From contig DWWZ01000087.1 in NCBI GenBank assembly GCA_019119435.1, positions 1 to 45,312 of the forward strand: 45,312 bases of DNA, in the 5' to 3' direction. A program made the position numbers and the translations under genes. Numbering within the stretch: position 1 is the stretch's first letter; each line of letters begins with the position of its first letter. Below the pieces are notes generated by a model, which saw only the letters and a list, made by a program, of their open reading frames with translations, did no database searches and was not told the DNA's origin. This DNA comes from Candidatus Butyricicoccus avicola (GTDB lineage Bacteria; Bacillota; Clostridia; Oscillospirales; Butyricicoccaceae). Positions 15,326 through 24,302 of this stretch are shown here, in pieces.

Positions 15326-16492
15326 TTATGCGACCTCAACGTTCTTGTAGTACCAGTTGCAGGTGCCGTACTCCTCAGCCTTGAGGGTATGGGTCTGGCC
15401 CTGGTTGTCCTCGTACTCGGTCTTGCCGTCAAAGATATCCCACTCGCCGGACAGGATCTGGTCCTTGACTTCCTGAATCTTCTCGGCCGTGCCCTCTGCG
15501 CACAGGTCGGAGCAGGGTGCGAGCTGTACCAGGCCATCCTGCATGGAACCAAAGTAGTTCTCACCCGTCCAGGTGCCATTGATAACGTCCTCAACAGCCT
15601 TGGTGTAGAAGACCGACCAGTCCCACATGACCGAAGTCAGCGTAGCGCCGGGCGCCTTCTCTGCCATATCGGAGTTATAGCCGACCGCGTAGACGCCAGC
15701 GTTCTCAGCCTCGGTCGCCGGGTTCGCCGTGTCGCAGTGCTGTGCGATGACATCGCAGCCCATGTCGATGAGCGCCTTTGCAGCCTGCCCCTCGCCCTCG
15801 GGGTCAAACCAGGCACCAGTGACCTTGACATAGACCTTCGCATCCGGATTGACCGACTCAACGCCCATTGCGAACGCATCGATACCGGAAGTGACCTCAC
15901 CGTTCTCGTTGTTCTGCGCTGCAACGTAGCCGATCATGTTGCTCTCGGTCTTCATGCCAGCCGCGATGCCCGACAGGTAACGCGCCTGATTGATCTTGCC
16001 GAAGTAGTTGATGAAGTTCGAGCCATTGGACTTGTTGCCTGTGCCGTGTGCAAACAGGACATCCGGGTACTCCTCAGCGATCTCCTCAACATAGTCCATA
16101 TAGCCCCAGGAGGTTGCGAAGATGACCTGGCAGCCTTCCTCAACGCACTCCTCAAGTGCAGTACGGATCGCGGTTGCGTCCGTGTCGCTTACATTGTTCT
16201 TGCGGACGATCTGGCTGTCGTCCAGGCCCAGCTCCTTCTGCATGCCCTGGATGCCCAGGTCATGGGTGTAGGTATAGCCGGTGCCCTCTGCGGGGTCCGT
16301 GATGTGGATGACGCCGACCTTGAGTTCCTCCTTGGGAACCGCCGGGAACAGGCCCTCGGACGTGGACTCCGTGGTCGTGGTATCGCCGGTGTCCGCCGGT
16401 TCGTTGGTGGTTTCGTCGCCGCCAGACGAGCAGCCTGCCATCAGGGACAGGGCCATCATGCCTGCAAGCACTGCACTCAGAAATCTCTTCAT
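15326..16492 (-). CDS. BMP family substrate-binding lipoprotein (nucleoside uptake)
   Basis: This is a 388-residue lipoprotein. The signal peptide ends in the lipobox LMAGC, so Cys21 is lipidated and anchors it outside the membrane. A Thr/Ser/Asp/Glu-rich linker follows to about residue 50. The BMP (PnrA-like) fold then begins with KVGVIHITDPAEGTGYTYT, has IFATSWGYMDYVEEIAEEYPDV, and ends with GTWTGENYFGSMQDGLVQLAP. The family binds purine and pyrimidine nucleosides and passes them to the permeases encoded downstream. A nucleoside ligand is the family expectation and is not proven by residues I can check. The start has AGGAGG 13 bases upstream. The leader contains an intrinsic-terminator-like hairpin (16549-16579). 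Confidence 0.93.
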   Translation of the reverse strand: MKRFLSAVLAGMMALSLMAGCSSGGDETTNEPADTGDTTTTESTSEGLFPAVPKEELKVGVIHITDPAEGTGYTYTHDLGIQGMQKELGLDDSQIVRKNNVSDTDATAIRTALEECVEEGCQVIFATSWGYMDYVEEIAEEYPDVLFAHGTGNKSNGSNFINYFGKINQARYLSGIAAGMKTESNMIGYVAAQNNENGEVTSGIDAFAMGVESVNPDAKVYVKVTGAWFDPEGEGQAAKALIDMGCDVIAQHCDTANPATEAENAGVYAVGYNSDMAEKAPGATLTSVMWDWSVFYTKAVEDVINGTWTGENYFGSMQDGLVQLAPCSDLCAEGTAEKIQEVKDQILSGEWDIFDGKTEYEDNQGQTHTLKAEEYGTCNWYYKNVEVA

Positions 16493-16548
16493 GCTTTTTA
16501 AATCCTCCTATTTTTACAATTTCTGACCGGATGCGCCAAAGCGCCCCA

Positions 16549-16579
16549 TAAAAATAGAGCAAAACAATGCTTTTGCTCT
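16549..16579 (-). terminator. leader terminator (attenuator candidate) of the bmp operon
   Basis: On the minus strand AGAGCAAAA and TTTTGCTCT (16556-16579, 9-bp perfect arms, 6-base loop) are followed by ATTTTTA. It lies between the promoter and bmp with no gene before it, so it would stop transcription in the leader unless overridden. I do not recognise a purine riboswitch or T-box upstream of it. Confidence 0.7.
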
Positions 16580-16620
16580 GCTCCGCGGTGTGTGGACATC
16601 CGTATCTCTCTTACGAAGTA

Positions 16621-16649
16621 AGTATAATGAAAATCTGCATTTTTGTCAA
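16621..16649 (-). promoter_or_regulatory. promoter of the bmp nucleoside transporter operon
   Basis: On the minus strand TTGACA (16644-16649) and TATACT (16621-16626) are separated by 17 bp. A small palindrome, CTTAC-GAA-GTAAG (16610-16622), overlaps the -10 edge and the start point. The 367-bp gap at 16493-16859 otherwise holds only the leader hairpin, an AT-rich stretch (16650-16800) where I see nothing, and the ysxC terminator. Confidence 0.85.
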
Positions 16650-16824
16650 GGTTTTTTGCGATTTTCTCCATTTTTACCATTTGACCAAAAGAAAAAAGTT
16701 GCAAAATCCTGTATTTTATTCTCAGCAAAAATGCCTTTTAGCACGGGAATTGCCACAAAAAATTTACATTTTATACAAATTTTCTTCACAAAATTTTACG
16801 TCCCCGTCAGTGGACGCCAGGCAA

Positions 16825-16853
16825 AAAAAGAGCGCCTTCCAAACAGAAGGCGC
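16825..16853 (-). terminator. terminator of the lon-ysxC unit
   Basis: An 8-bp stem, GCGCCTTC (16832-16839) with GAAGGCGC (16846-16853), has a T run on the minus strand (complement of 16824-16830). Confidence 0.9.
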
Positions 16854-16859
16854 AAGGGT

Positions 16860-17471
16860 TTACTCTGTCAATTGGGCGGGGGCAGGACCTGCGACATGCT
16901 CCTCGATGAGCGCCAGGATCTCCTCGCGCCCGGTACCCTTCTCTGCCGAGAATGGGATGACCGGGACTTCCTCCGGCAAAAGCAGGGTCTCACGGATACG
17001 GGCAACGTTGCCGGCAAGCTCACTCTTCTTGATTTTATCCCACTTGTTGGCGATCACCGCGAAGGGCTGGCCGGTACCCAAAAAGCAATCGGCCATGGTC
17101 TTGTCGTCTGCTGTTGGCTTATGGCGGATGTCCACGATCTGCAGGCCCAGCGTGATCAAGCCGGACGTAAAATAGGTCTCAAGCAGGCCGGCCCAGCGAT
17201 CGCGTTCGCGCTTGGACACCTTGGCGTAACCATAGCCCGGCAGGTCAACAAAGTAGGCCTGCCGGTCGATGGAAAAGAAGTTGATATGGATGGTCTTGCC
17301 AGGCTGCCCACCTACGCGGGCAAAATTCCTGCGGTTTAAAATCTTATTGATGGTTGACGACTTGCCGACGTTGGATTTGCCGGCGAATACGATCTGCGGC
17401 AGGCCGTCGGCCGGAAAATCGGCTGTCTTGACCGCCGATCGGATAAATTCGGCGTTGTGCAGGTTGAGCAT
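16860..17471 (-). CDS. ysxC: ribosome biogenesis GTPase YsxC (EngB)
   Basis: This 203-residue GTPase assists assembly of the 50S ribosomal subunit. G1 is GKSNVGKS (near residues 31-38), the G2 region includes GGQPGKT, G3 is DLPGYGYA, G4 is NKWDKIKK and the G5-like SAEKGTG is near the end. Size is normal for the family. The ATG at 17471 has AAAGGGA upstream and lies 25 bases after the lon stop, so the pair is co-transcribed. lon followed by ysxC is the conserved Firmicutes order. A longer frame would overlap the end of lon and is rejected. Confidence 0.96.
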   Translation of the reverse strand: MLNLHNAEFIRSAVKTADFPADGLPQIVFAGKSNVGKSSTINKILNRRNFARVGGQPGKTIHINFFSIDRQAYFVDLPGYGYAKVSKRERDRWAGLLETYFTSGLITLGLQIVDIRHKPTADDKTMADCFLGTGQPFAVIANKWDKIKKSELAGNVARIRETLLLPEEVPVIPFSAEKGTGREEILALIEEHVAGPAPAQLTE

Positions 17472-17496
17472 AGCGTCCCTTTCTGATCTGATCGAT

Positions 17497-19932
17497 TTAT
17501 TGGCGCAGCGACGGCACCCGCGACGAAGGCGTGGGCATAGGGATCTTGGCCTCCGGGGTATCGCTGCACTTATGTGGCGTGGATGACGGACGGCGCGAAA
17601 AATCAATCGCCGTCTCGATAACCGTATCCATATGGGCCGCCGGGACAAAGGTGACATGGTCCTTGACCACCTGCTCAACCTCGTCCAAGTCGGGCTCATT
17701 GTCCTTGGGGATGATGATGGTGCGGATGCCCGCGCGGTAAGCGGCCATGGTCTTCTCACGCAGGCCGCCGATCGGCATAACGCGGCCGCGCAGCGTGACC
17801 TCTCCGGTCATCGCAACCTCATGGTATACAGGCGCACCGGTCAGCGCCGAGATGATCGCAGTCGCCATGGTGATGCCAGCCGACGGGCCGTCCTTCGGGA
17901 TCGCCGCCTCCGGGAAATGGATATGGATATCGGTATTCTTGTAAAAATCCGGATCGATGCGCAGCATACTGGTGCGCGAGCGCACGAAGGTGACCGCCGC
18001 CTTGGCGCTCTCCTCCATGACCTTGCCCAGATTGCCCGTAATCTCGATCTTACCTGTGCCGGGCACGGCCGCGACTTCTACTTGCAGCATCTCGCCGCCC
18101 ACGCTCGTCCAGGCCAAGCCATTGACAATGCCGACCTCGTCGGTCCCCAGCACGTTATCCGGCTTAAACTTAGGTGCGCCCAGATAGGACTCCAGTGTGT
18201 CAGGCAAGACAACCACCTTCTTGGCCGAGCCTTCGGCGATCTTTTTAGCTGCCTTACGGCACAGCTTGGCCAATACCTGCTCTAGGCGGCGCACGCCGGC
18301 CTCGCGTGTATAGCCCTCGATCACCGCAGACAGGGTCTCCTTCGGCACCTGGAGTTGTGCCGGCTTGAGGCCATGCTTCTTGATCTGCTTGGGCAGCAGA
18401 TGATCCTGCGCGATGTGCAGCTTTTCCTCTGCCGTGTAGGAGGATAGCTCGATGACCTCCATGCGGTCCAGCAGCGGCCGCGGTACTGTGGATAAGTCGT
18501 TTGCCGTCGTGACAAAGAGCACGTCGGACAGGTCAAACGGGATCTCGATGTAATGATCGCGGAAAGCGTTGTTCTGTTCGGTGTCCAACACTTCCAGCAT
18601 GGCCGAAGCTGGATCGCCGCGGAAATCATTGCCCATCTTGTCGATCTCATCGAGCAGGATGAGCGGATTGCGGCTGCCTGCCTGGCGCAGGGCGGCGATG
18701 ATACGCCCCGGCATTGCGCCGATATATGTCTTTCTGTGGCCTCGGATATCGGCCTCATCCCGCACGCCGCCAAGCGACATCCGGGCATATTTCCGGTTCA
18801 TGGCCTCAGCGATCGATCGGGCAATCGAGGTCTTGCCCACGCCCGGGGGACCGACCAGGCACAGCACCTGACCTTTGAGGTCCGGCGCGAGGGCTTTGAC
18901 CGCCATGAACTCCAGGATGCGCTCCTTGACCTTTTCCAGCCCATAATGATCGCGATTCAAAATCTTTTCCGCGCGGGCCAGGTCGTGACGCGGCCGGGTC
19001 GCAGTCTTCCAGGGCAGCTCCAGCACGGTGTCAAGATAGGTGCGGATCACACCGGCCTCGGCCGACGCGCCGCTCATCTTGGCCAGCCGCTCGGCCTCCT
19101 TGAGCAGCTTTTCGCTGCTCTCTGCGGGCAGGCCCAGGCTCTGGATCTTCTCGCGGTATTCCTCAGCCTCGGCGTAGACATCCTGCTCGCCAAGCTCGGA
19201 CTGGATAATCTTGATCTGCTCGCGCAGATAGTACTCCCTCTGGTTCTTATCGACCGCCTCCTTGAGGCGCTCCTGGATCTCGCTCTCAATGCGGAGAATC
19301 TCGGTCTCCTCGGTCAAGAGACGGATCAGACGGGTCAGACGGCGGTTGACATTCAGTTCCTCGAGGATCTCTTGTTTCACCGCAAAGTCGATCGGGATAT
19401 TCTGGGCGATGTAATCCGCCAGATAGCTGGCATCTCCGCCAGCTGCGACGGTCAGCGCCACATCGGACGACAGGCGGGGCGAAAGGGCCGCATACTCTTC
19501 AAACCGAGCCTGCACCGTGCGCACGAGCGCCTGCTCCCGGCGTTCTCCACCAGCCGGCAGGATATCATACAGTACCTCGACGAGGGCCTCCATGCAGTCG
19601 CTGCCGGACTCGCCTTGACGATAGCGCAGCGCCCGCGCGCGGTTCTTGCCCTCTACCAACACACGGATATTATCGCCCGGCAGGCGCAAAATCTGTTTGA
19701 TGATGCAGATCGTGCCCACCTCGTACAGGTCTTCCACGGTCGGCAGGTCATCTTTGAGATCCTTCTGGGCAGTCAGGAAGATCCACTGGCCGTCCCGCAT
19801 GGCGACCTCCAATGCCTTGATGGACATGGCACGGCCTACATCAAAATGAATCAGCATTTCTGGGAACGCCGTCAGTCCGCGCAGGGGCAGAACGGGTAAC
19901 ATCCGTTGGTTCTTGTCATCATTCACGTTCAT
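17497..19932 (-). CDS. lon: ATP-dependent protease Lon (LonA)
   Basis: This is an 811-residue cytoplasmic protease that degrades misfolded and regulatory proteins. Domains in order are the N-terminal LON substrate-binding domain (about 10-200, beginning [15 protein letters not shown]), a coiled helical region (200-310), an AAA+ domain with Walker [10 protein letters not shown] near residue 360 and Walker [11 protein letters not shown], then the Ser/Lys protease domain. The catalytic Ser lies in KDGPSAGIT near 681 and the Lys in [14 protein letters not shown] near 725. The last 35 or so residues are a Ser/Pro-rich tail with no family counterpart that I recognise. The ATG at 19932 has TAGGAG 11 bases upstream; a TTG three codons earlier is too close to that site. 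It has its own promoter after the clpX terminator. Confidence 0.97.
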   Translation of the reverse strand: MNVNDDKNQRMLPVLPLRGLTAFPEMLIHFDVGRAMSIKALEVAMRDGQWIFLTAQKDLKDDLPTVEDLYEVGTICIIKQILRLPGDNIRVLVEGKNRARALRYRQGESGSDCMEALVEVLYDILPAGGERREQALVRTVQARFEEYAALSPRLSSDVALTVAAGGDASYLADYIAQNIPIDFAVKQEILEELNVNRRLTRLIRLLTEETEILRIESEIQERLKEAVDKNQREYYLREQIKIIQSELGEQDVYAEAEEYREKIQSLGLPAESSEKLLKEAERLAKMSGASAEAGVIRTYLDTVLELPWKTATRPRHDLARAEKILNRDHYGLEKVKERILEFMAVKALAPDLKGQVLCLVGPPGVGKTSIARSIAEAMNRKYARMSLGGVRDEADIRGHRKTYIGAMPGRIIAALRQAGSRNPLILLDEIDKMGNDFRGDPASAMLEVLDTEQNNAFRDHYIEIPFDLSDVLFVTTANDLSTVPRPLLDRMEVIELSSYTAEEKLHIAQDHLLPKQIKKHGLKPAQLQVPKETLSAVIEGYTREAGVRRLEQVLAKLCRKAAKKIAEGSAKKVVVLPDTLESYLGAPKFKPDNVLGTDEVGIVNGLAWTSVGGEMLQVEVAAVPGTGKIEITGNLGKVMEESAKAAVTFVRSRTSMLRIDPDFYKNTDIHIHFPEAAIPKDGPSAGITMATAIISALTGAPVYHEVAMTGEVTLRGRVMPIGGLREKTMAAYRAGIRTIIIPKDNEPDLDEVEQVVKDHVTFVPAAHMDTVIETAIDFSRRPSSTPHKCSDTPEAKIPMPTPSSRVPSLRQ

Positions 19933-19997
19933 ACTTCTCAACGCTCCTAAACGGAATTTCTCTTATGATTTGCCGCTGTAAACTAGCGCAATTGTTC

Positions 19998-20048
19998 GGA
20001 CAAGATTGTCCTTATCTTAAGTATAGTATACCGTGCCCGTAGTTTCAA
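19998..20048 (-). promoter_or_regulatory. lon promoter with start-site palindrome
   Basis: On the minus strand TTGAAA (20043-20048) and TATACT (20020-20025) are 17 bp apart. A perfect palindrome, GGACAA-TC-TTGTCC (19998-20011), covers the predicted start point. It does not match the CtsR direct repeat or the HrcA/CIRCE element, so heat-shock control by those factors is not supported. Confidence 0.7.
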
Positions 20049-20071
20049 GCGGAAAGCATTGGCGAATTCGA

Positions 20072-20103
20072 CAAAAAAGAGCACGGCGAACACCGCCATG
20101 CCC
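20072..20103 (-). terminator. terminator of clpX
   Basis: On the minus strand GGGCATGGCG pairs with CGCCGTGCTC around a 5-base loop (20079-20103; includes G-U pairs) and is followed by TTTTTT. It separates clpX from the lon promoter. Confidence 0.85.
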
Positions 20104-20139
20104 TTTTATTTGACGATTTTTGGAAATTTTTTCCAAATG

Positions 20140-21408
20140 TCACGCGCTCTGTCCGCTTTCCGGCGTGCGATGCGTGACGATCGGGCCCGCCTGACCCAAG
20201 ACGACGTCCTTTGTGATGACCACCTTCTCGATCGTGTGGTCGGACGGAATCTCAAACATGATATCTGTCATGACGCCCTCCAGAACGCCGCGCAGGCCAC
20301 GGGCTCCTGTATTGCGCTCAACCGCAATGCGTGCGACCTCGCGCAGGGAGTCCGGCTCAAAGATGAGCTGCACATCGTCCAGTGCAAACAGTTTCTGATA
20401 CTGCTTGACGAGCGCATTTTTGGGCTCGTTCAGGATGCGCACCAGTGCGTCCTCGTCAAGGGAATGCAACCCAACAATCACCGGCAGACGGCCGATCAGT
20501 TCGGGGATCAAGCCAAATTTCATCAGATCATGCGGCTCGATCTTGTCCAACATCTGATCGACTTGGTTTTCCTTTTTGCTCTGCAGCTCGGCGCCGAAAC
20601 CGATCCCCTTTTTCCCGATACGGTTGCCAATGATTTTCTCAATGCCGTCGAACGCGCCGCCGCAGATAAAGAGAATATTTGTGGTATCGATCTGGATAAA
20701 ATCCTGATGCGGATGCTTGCGGCCGCCCTGCGGCGGCACGTTTGCGACCGTGCCCTCCAGCATTTTGAGCAACGCCTGCTGTACGCCCTCGCCCGACACG
20801 TCGCGGGTGATGGACGGATTTTCCGATTTGCGCGCGATCTTATCGATCTCATCCACATAGATAATGCCGCGCTCTGCCTTCTCCACGTCAAAATCTGCGG
20901 CCTGGATCAAGCGCAGCAGGATATTCTCAACATCCTCGCCGACGTAGCCGGCTTCTGTCAGCGTGGTCGCGTCCGCAATGGCAAAGGGAACCTGCAAAGT
21001 CTTTGCCAGGGTCTGCGCCAAAAGCGTCTTGCCCGAGCCGGAAGGGCCAAGCATCAGGATATTGCTTTTGGACAGCTCGACATCGTCATCACCGCCTCGG
21101 AAAATACGCTTGTAGTGATTATAGACCGCGACGCTCAGCGCGACCTTGGCCTCGTCCTGTCCGATGACATAAGCATCCAGGACTTCTTTCAGCTCCCGTG
21201 GCGTCGGCAGATTTTCCGGCGCATCTGCCACGTCGATAGATGGATCGTCATAGTCCATGCTCAGCTCGTCGTCGAGAATGCTGGCGCATACATTGATGCA
21301 CTCATCGCAGATATACACGTTGGGTCCCGCGACCAGCTTGCGCACCTTGTTCTGCGGTTTTCCACAAAACGAGCATCTCAGCGTCTTATTTTCGTCAAAA
21401 TTTGCCAT
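20140..21408 (-). CDS. clpX: ATP-dependent protease ATP-binding subunit ClpX
   Basis: This 422-residue AAA+ unfoldase feeds substrates to ClpP. The N-terminal zinc domain has C12, C15, C34 and C37. Walker A is GPSGSGKT (121-128), Walker B is IIYVDEIDK, and sensor regions follow. The ClpP-binding IGF loop is visible in KKGIGFGAE. The tail after residue 390 is short and acidic/basic mixed, as usual. The start is ATG at 21408, preceded by GAGGTG. It lies 86 bases after clpP with a GC-rich palindrome between them, and its transcription ends at a clear terminator. Confidence 0.98.
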   Translation of the reverse strand: MANFDENKTLRCSFCGKPQNKVRKLVAGPNVYICDECINVCASILDDELSMDYDDPSIDVADAPENLPTPRELKEVLDAYVIGQDEAKVALSVAVYNHYKRIFRGGDDDVELSKSNILMLGPSGSGKTLLAQTLAKTLQVPFAIADATTLTEAGYVGEDVENILLRLIQAADFDVEKAERGIIYVDEIDKIARKSENPSITRDVSGEGVQQALLKMLEGTVANVPPQGGRKHPHQDFIQIDTTNILFICGGAFDGIEKIIGNRIGKKGIGFGAELQSKKENQVDQMLDKIEPHDLMKFGLIPELIGRLPVIVGLHSLDEDALVRILNEPKNALVKQYQKLFALDDVQLIFEPDSLREVARIAVERNTGARGLRGVLEGVMTDIMFEIPSDHTIEKVVITKDVVLGQAGPIVTHRTPESGQSA

Positions 21409-21448
21409 GATTCACCTCATAGAAAGCGCTTTTGTGAAAAAACAGGCA

Positions 21449-21478
21449 AACCACCGGCGGGAATTCCCGCCGATGGTT
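21449..21478 (-). terminator. GC-rich hairpin between clpP and clpX
   Basis: CGGCGGGAATTCCCGCCG is a perfect palindrome, extended by AACCA/TGGTT (21449-21478). On the minus strand it is followed by GCCTGTTTTTTC, so partial termination after clpP is plausible. Confidence 0.6.
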
Positions 21479-21494
21479 GTGTGTCCCGGGTCGC

Positions 21495-22079
21495 TTAGCG
21501 CTTGTCGTAAACCTTGTCGATGAGGCCATAGGCCAGGGCGTCCTCCGCGCTCATAAAGTTGTCGCGGTCGGTGTCTCGCTCAATGACCTCAAGCGGCTTA
21601 CCTGTGTTTTCCGCAAGGATGTGGTTGAGTTTATCTCGGGTCTTCAAGATCCAGTCTGCATGGATCTTGATGTCCGAAGCCTGACCCTTGGCGCCGCCAA
21701 GCGGCTGATGGATCATGATTTCGGAGTTTGGCAGCGCAAATCGCTTGCCCTTGGCACCCGAGGACAGCAGGAAAGCGCCCATCGAGGCCGCAAGGCCCAC
21801 ACAGATCGTAGACACATCAGGCTTGATATAGTTCATGGTATCATAGATTGCCATGCCAGCCGTGACCGATCCGCCGGGAGAGTTGATATAGAACGAGATG
21901 TCCTTATCCGGGTCCTGACTTTCCAGATACAGCAGCTGGGCGACGACAAGCGACGCCGTAGTATCATTGACCTCATCCGAAAGCATAATGATACGATCGT
22001 TTAGCAGCCGGGAAAAAATATCATACGAGCGTTCGCCGCCTCGATTGGTCGGCTCGATAACCATAGGTACTAAACTCAT
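21495..22079 (-). CDS. clpP: ATP-dependent Clp protease proteolytic subunit
   Basis: This 194-residue serine peptidase forms the tetradecameric ClpP chamber. The catalytic triad is S99 (in GLAASMGA), H124 (in IMIHQPLGG) and D173 (in RDTDRDNFM), the family positions. The N-terminal [16 protein letters not shown] fits the processed/axial-loop region. Length is normal. The ATG has AAAGGAG upstream. Order tig-clpP-clpX is the conserved one, so the chaperone, peptidase and unfoldase are transcribed together. Confidence 0.98.
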   Translation of the reverse strand: MSLVPMVIEPTNRGGERSYDIFSRLLNDRIIMLSDEVNDTTASLVVAQLLYLESQDPDKDISFYINSPGGSVTAGMAIYDTMNYIKPDVSTICVGLAASMGAFLLSSGAKGKRFALPNSEIMIHQPLGGAKGQASDIKIHADWILKTRDKLNHILAENTGKPLEVIERDTDRDNFMSAEDALAYGLIDKVYDKR

Positions 22080-22162
22080 AAAAGAATTCTCCTTTCCACG
22101 ATCCCCCGTTTACCCCATATTCTGTGGAGGGAGGATATGTAAAGGCTCCTCCCATTTCTGTC

Positions 22163-23515
22163 TTATTCAGCAGACTCCTCTGCCTTATCTTCGGCCTTAT
22201 CCTCAGCCTTGGCCTCGGCCTTCTTCTTGGTCTTCTTCTTGGGCTTTGCGCTGTCCTTGATCAGCGCGATGGCCTTGTCAAGCTTCATGTCCGAGGTGAT
22301 GGTGTCAGCCGGCAGCGCCTTCTTGACCTGCTCCTCCTGCATACCATACTGCTCGGCCAGCTCCTTGTACTTCGCTGCGACCTCATCTTCGGTCACGTCG
22401 ATGTTCTCGGTCTCCACGATCTTCTGCAGAGCCAGACGGACCTTGACCTGGCGCTCAGCCTGCGGGCGGAACATGCCGCGCAGCTGCTGCATATCCATGC
22501 CGCTCATCTTGGCATACTGATCCATCTTCATGCCCTGCATCTGCAGGCGATAGCTGAAGTCCTGCATCACGTTGTCCAGCTGGACCTCGATCATAGCCTC
22601 CGGGATATCTGCCTGCATGCCGTCGATGACCGCGGTCAGCAGGGCCTCCTCGTAGTCGCGCTCAAATACCTCGGACTTCTGTGCCAGCAGGCGCTCCTTG
22701 ACTTCCTTCTTCAGATCGTCCAGGGTCTCTGCCTTCTCGGAGACATCCTTTGCGAACTCGTCGTCGATTGCGGGGGTAATGGTCTCCTTGACCTCATGTA
22801 CCTTGCACTTGAAGGTGGCCTCCTTGCCGGCCAGCTCCTTGGCGTGGTACTCCTCCGGGAAGGTCACGACGACATCCTTCTCGTCGCCTGCCTTGGTGCC
22901 GATGAGCTGATCCTCAAAGCCCGGGATAAAGGTGCCCGAGCCCAGCTTGAGCTCGTAGTTCTCGCCCTTGCCGCCCTCGAAGGCCGTGCCGTCTACAAAG
23001 CCCTCAAAGTCGATGCTGACGGTGTCGTTCTTCTTGGCTGCGCGCTCGACGGTCTGGGTACGCGCCAGGCGCTGTGCCATGCGGTCAAGCTCTGCCTTGA
23101 CATCAGCTGCCAGGACCTTTGCTTCTTCCTTCTCGACCGACAGGCCCTTGTACTCACCCAGCGTGACTTCCGGCTCTACCGGGACCTTGCAGACCAGGAC
23201 GACCGCACCTGCGTCCGTCATGTCCGAGACATTGACATCAGCCGGGGCAACTGCCTTGATATCGGCCTGCTTGACGGCCTCTTCATAGGCCTTGGGATAG
23301 CAGATGTTCAGCGCATCTTCGAAGAAAACGCCATCGCCATACAGGTTCTCGATGATCTTGCGGGGCGCATGACCTTTGCGGAAGCCCGGTACGGTGATAC
23401 GGTTGCGGCTCTTCTTGTATGCCTGCTCCTTGGCAGCTTCCAGTTCGTCCGCAGAAATCTCAATGGTCAGAGCGACAATGCTCTTTTCCAGCTTTTCAAC
23501 ATTTTTCAGTTCCAT
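22163..23515 (-). CDS. tig: trigger factor
   Basis: This 450-residue ribosome-bound chaperone has three visible domains. The N-terminal ribosome-binding domain carries the signature GFRKGHAPRK (residues about 44-53). The FKBP-type prolyl isomerase domain (about 150-245) starts near ERAAKKNDTVSIDFEGFVDG. A long helical C-terminal domain follows. The protein ends in a low-complexity Lys then Ala/Glu/Lys tail of about 27 residues, a common variable feature. The start ATG at 23515 has TAGGAGG upstream. It is the first of the tig-clpP-clpX genes and follows the metallophosphoesterase by 73 bases. Confidence 0.97.
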   Translation of the reverse strand: MELKNVEKLEKSIVALTIEISADELEAAKEQAYKKSRNRITVPGFRKGHAPRKIIENLYGDGVFFEDALNICYPKAYEEAVKQADIKAVAPADVNVSDMTDAGAVVLVCKVPVEPEVTLGEYKGLSVEKEEAKVLAADVKAELDRMAQRLARTQTVERAAKKNDTVSIDFEGFVDGTAFEGGKGENYELKLGSGTFIPGFEDQLIGTKAGDEKDVVVTFPEEYHAKELAGKEATFKCKVHEVKETITPAIDDEFAKDVSEKAETLDDLKKEVKERLLAQKSEVFERDYEEALLTAVIDGMQADIPEAMIEVQLDNVMQDFSYRLQMQGMKMDQYAKMSGMDMQQLRGMFRPQAERQVKVRLALQKIVETENIDVTEDEVAAKYKELAEQYGMQEEQVKKALPADTITSDMKLDKAIALIKDSAKPKKKTKKKAEAKAEDKAEDKAEESAE

Positions 23516-23588
23516 TACAATTTATTCCTCCTAAAATTGTATCCAATCTATTCTATCAGATTACAGGCGAAATTTCCAGCCCATTTTT

Positions 23589-24290
23589 TCACTTTTTTAG
23601 CAATACTGGCGTGAAATCTACATAATCGCCCGACACCAGAATAAATTCAATTCCTTCCTGCACGCCGGTGACCGCCCATCGCAGGCTGTCCGAGTGCAAA
23701 TGCCCATATATGCAGCGGGTCACACCATACTTTTTCATCAGGTCGATGATCTCTCCGCAGCGGAAATTTGCGTAAAGCGGCGGATAGTGCAGGAAGCAAT
23801 AGATTTCTCGTGCCGCACCTGCTTTTCCCAGCCGCAGCGAGGTCTCCAGGCGCATGAGCTCGCGCCGGAAGATCTTTTCGTCATGGCTTTCCTGGAAATC
23901 CTCTTCAAAAAACCAGCCGCGTGTCCCGCAAATGGCAATGTCCTGATAAAAGAAGCAGTTGTTATGCAAAAAGGATACATCGTCAAACCCGTTGTTCTGG
24001 GCAAATTCATTCATCTTCTTTGCCGTGTTCCACCACAGGTCATGGTTGCCCTTGAGCAAGATCTTCTTGCCCGGGAGCGCATGCAGGTAGGCGAAGTCCG
24101 CCCGGGCCTGTTCAAAGTTGATGGCCCAGGACAGGTCGCCGCCCACGACGACCGTATCCTCCGGCTGGACGACCGCCTGCCAATGTGTGCGGATCTTTTC
24201 CATATAATTCTGCCACTTGCCGCCAAAAATGTCCATAGGCTTATCGACCGAGCAGGCAAGATGCAGGTCGGCAATGGTATAAAGCGCCAT
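23589..24290 (-). CDS. metallophosphoesterase (calcineurin-like)
   Basis: This is a 233-residue single-domain protein. The binuclear metal motifs are ADLHL (residues 7-11), GGDLSW (near 50), GNHDLW (near 80), FLHYPPL (near 168) and YGHLHSDSL (near 196). It has no signal peptide, so it is cytoplasmic. Families of this type hydrolyse phosphomonoesters or diesters, including nucleotides, and this subgroup in Clostridia is uncharacterised. It starts 12 bases after the thrC stop, so it is probably co-transcribed with thrC. No specific substrate can be assigned. Confidence 0.9.
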   Translation of the reverse strand: MALYTIADLHLACSVDKPMDIFGGKWQNYMEKIRTHWQAVVQPEDTVVVGGDLSWAINFEQARADFAYLHALPGKKILLKGNHDLWWNTAKKMNEFAQNNGFDDVSFLHNNCFFYQDIAICGTRGWFFEEDFQESHDEKIFRRELMRLETSLRLGKAGAAREIYCFLHYPPLYANFRCGEIIDLMKKYGVTRCIYGHLHSDSLRWAVTGVQEGIEFILVSGDYVDFTPVLLKK

Positions 24291-24302
24291 CGCTCTCCCC
24301 TC

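Noticed and set aside
16493..16620. Purine riboswitch in the bmp leader
   Set aside because: The conserved junction and loop bases of the purine aptamer are not present; only a terminator hairpin is seen.
20000..20050. CtsR or CIRCE heat-shock operator at lon or clp genes
   Set aside because: Neither the CtsR heptad repeat nor the CIRCE inverted repeat is present near lon, clpX, clpP or tig.
20059..21498. Long open frame opposite clpX
   Set aside because: Antisense shadow of a clear ClpX; it also crosses the clpX terminator hairpin and has no family features.
22129..22153. Terminator between tig and clpP
   Set aside because: GGGAGGA/TCCTCCC can pair, but no T run follows on the minus strand, and the stem may simply resemble ribosome-site sequence.
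22124..23614. Leu-rich open frame opposite trigger factor
   Set aside because: The Leu/Val/His-rich pattern is the reverse complement of Lys/Glu/Asp codons of tig.
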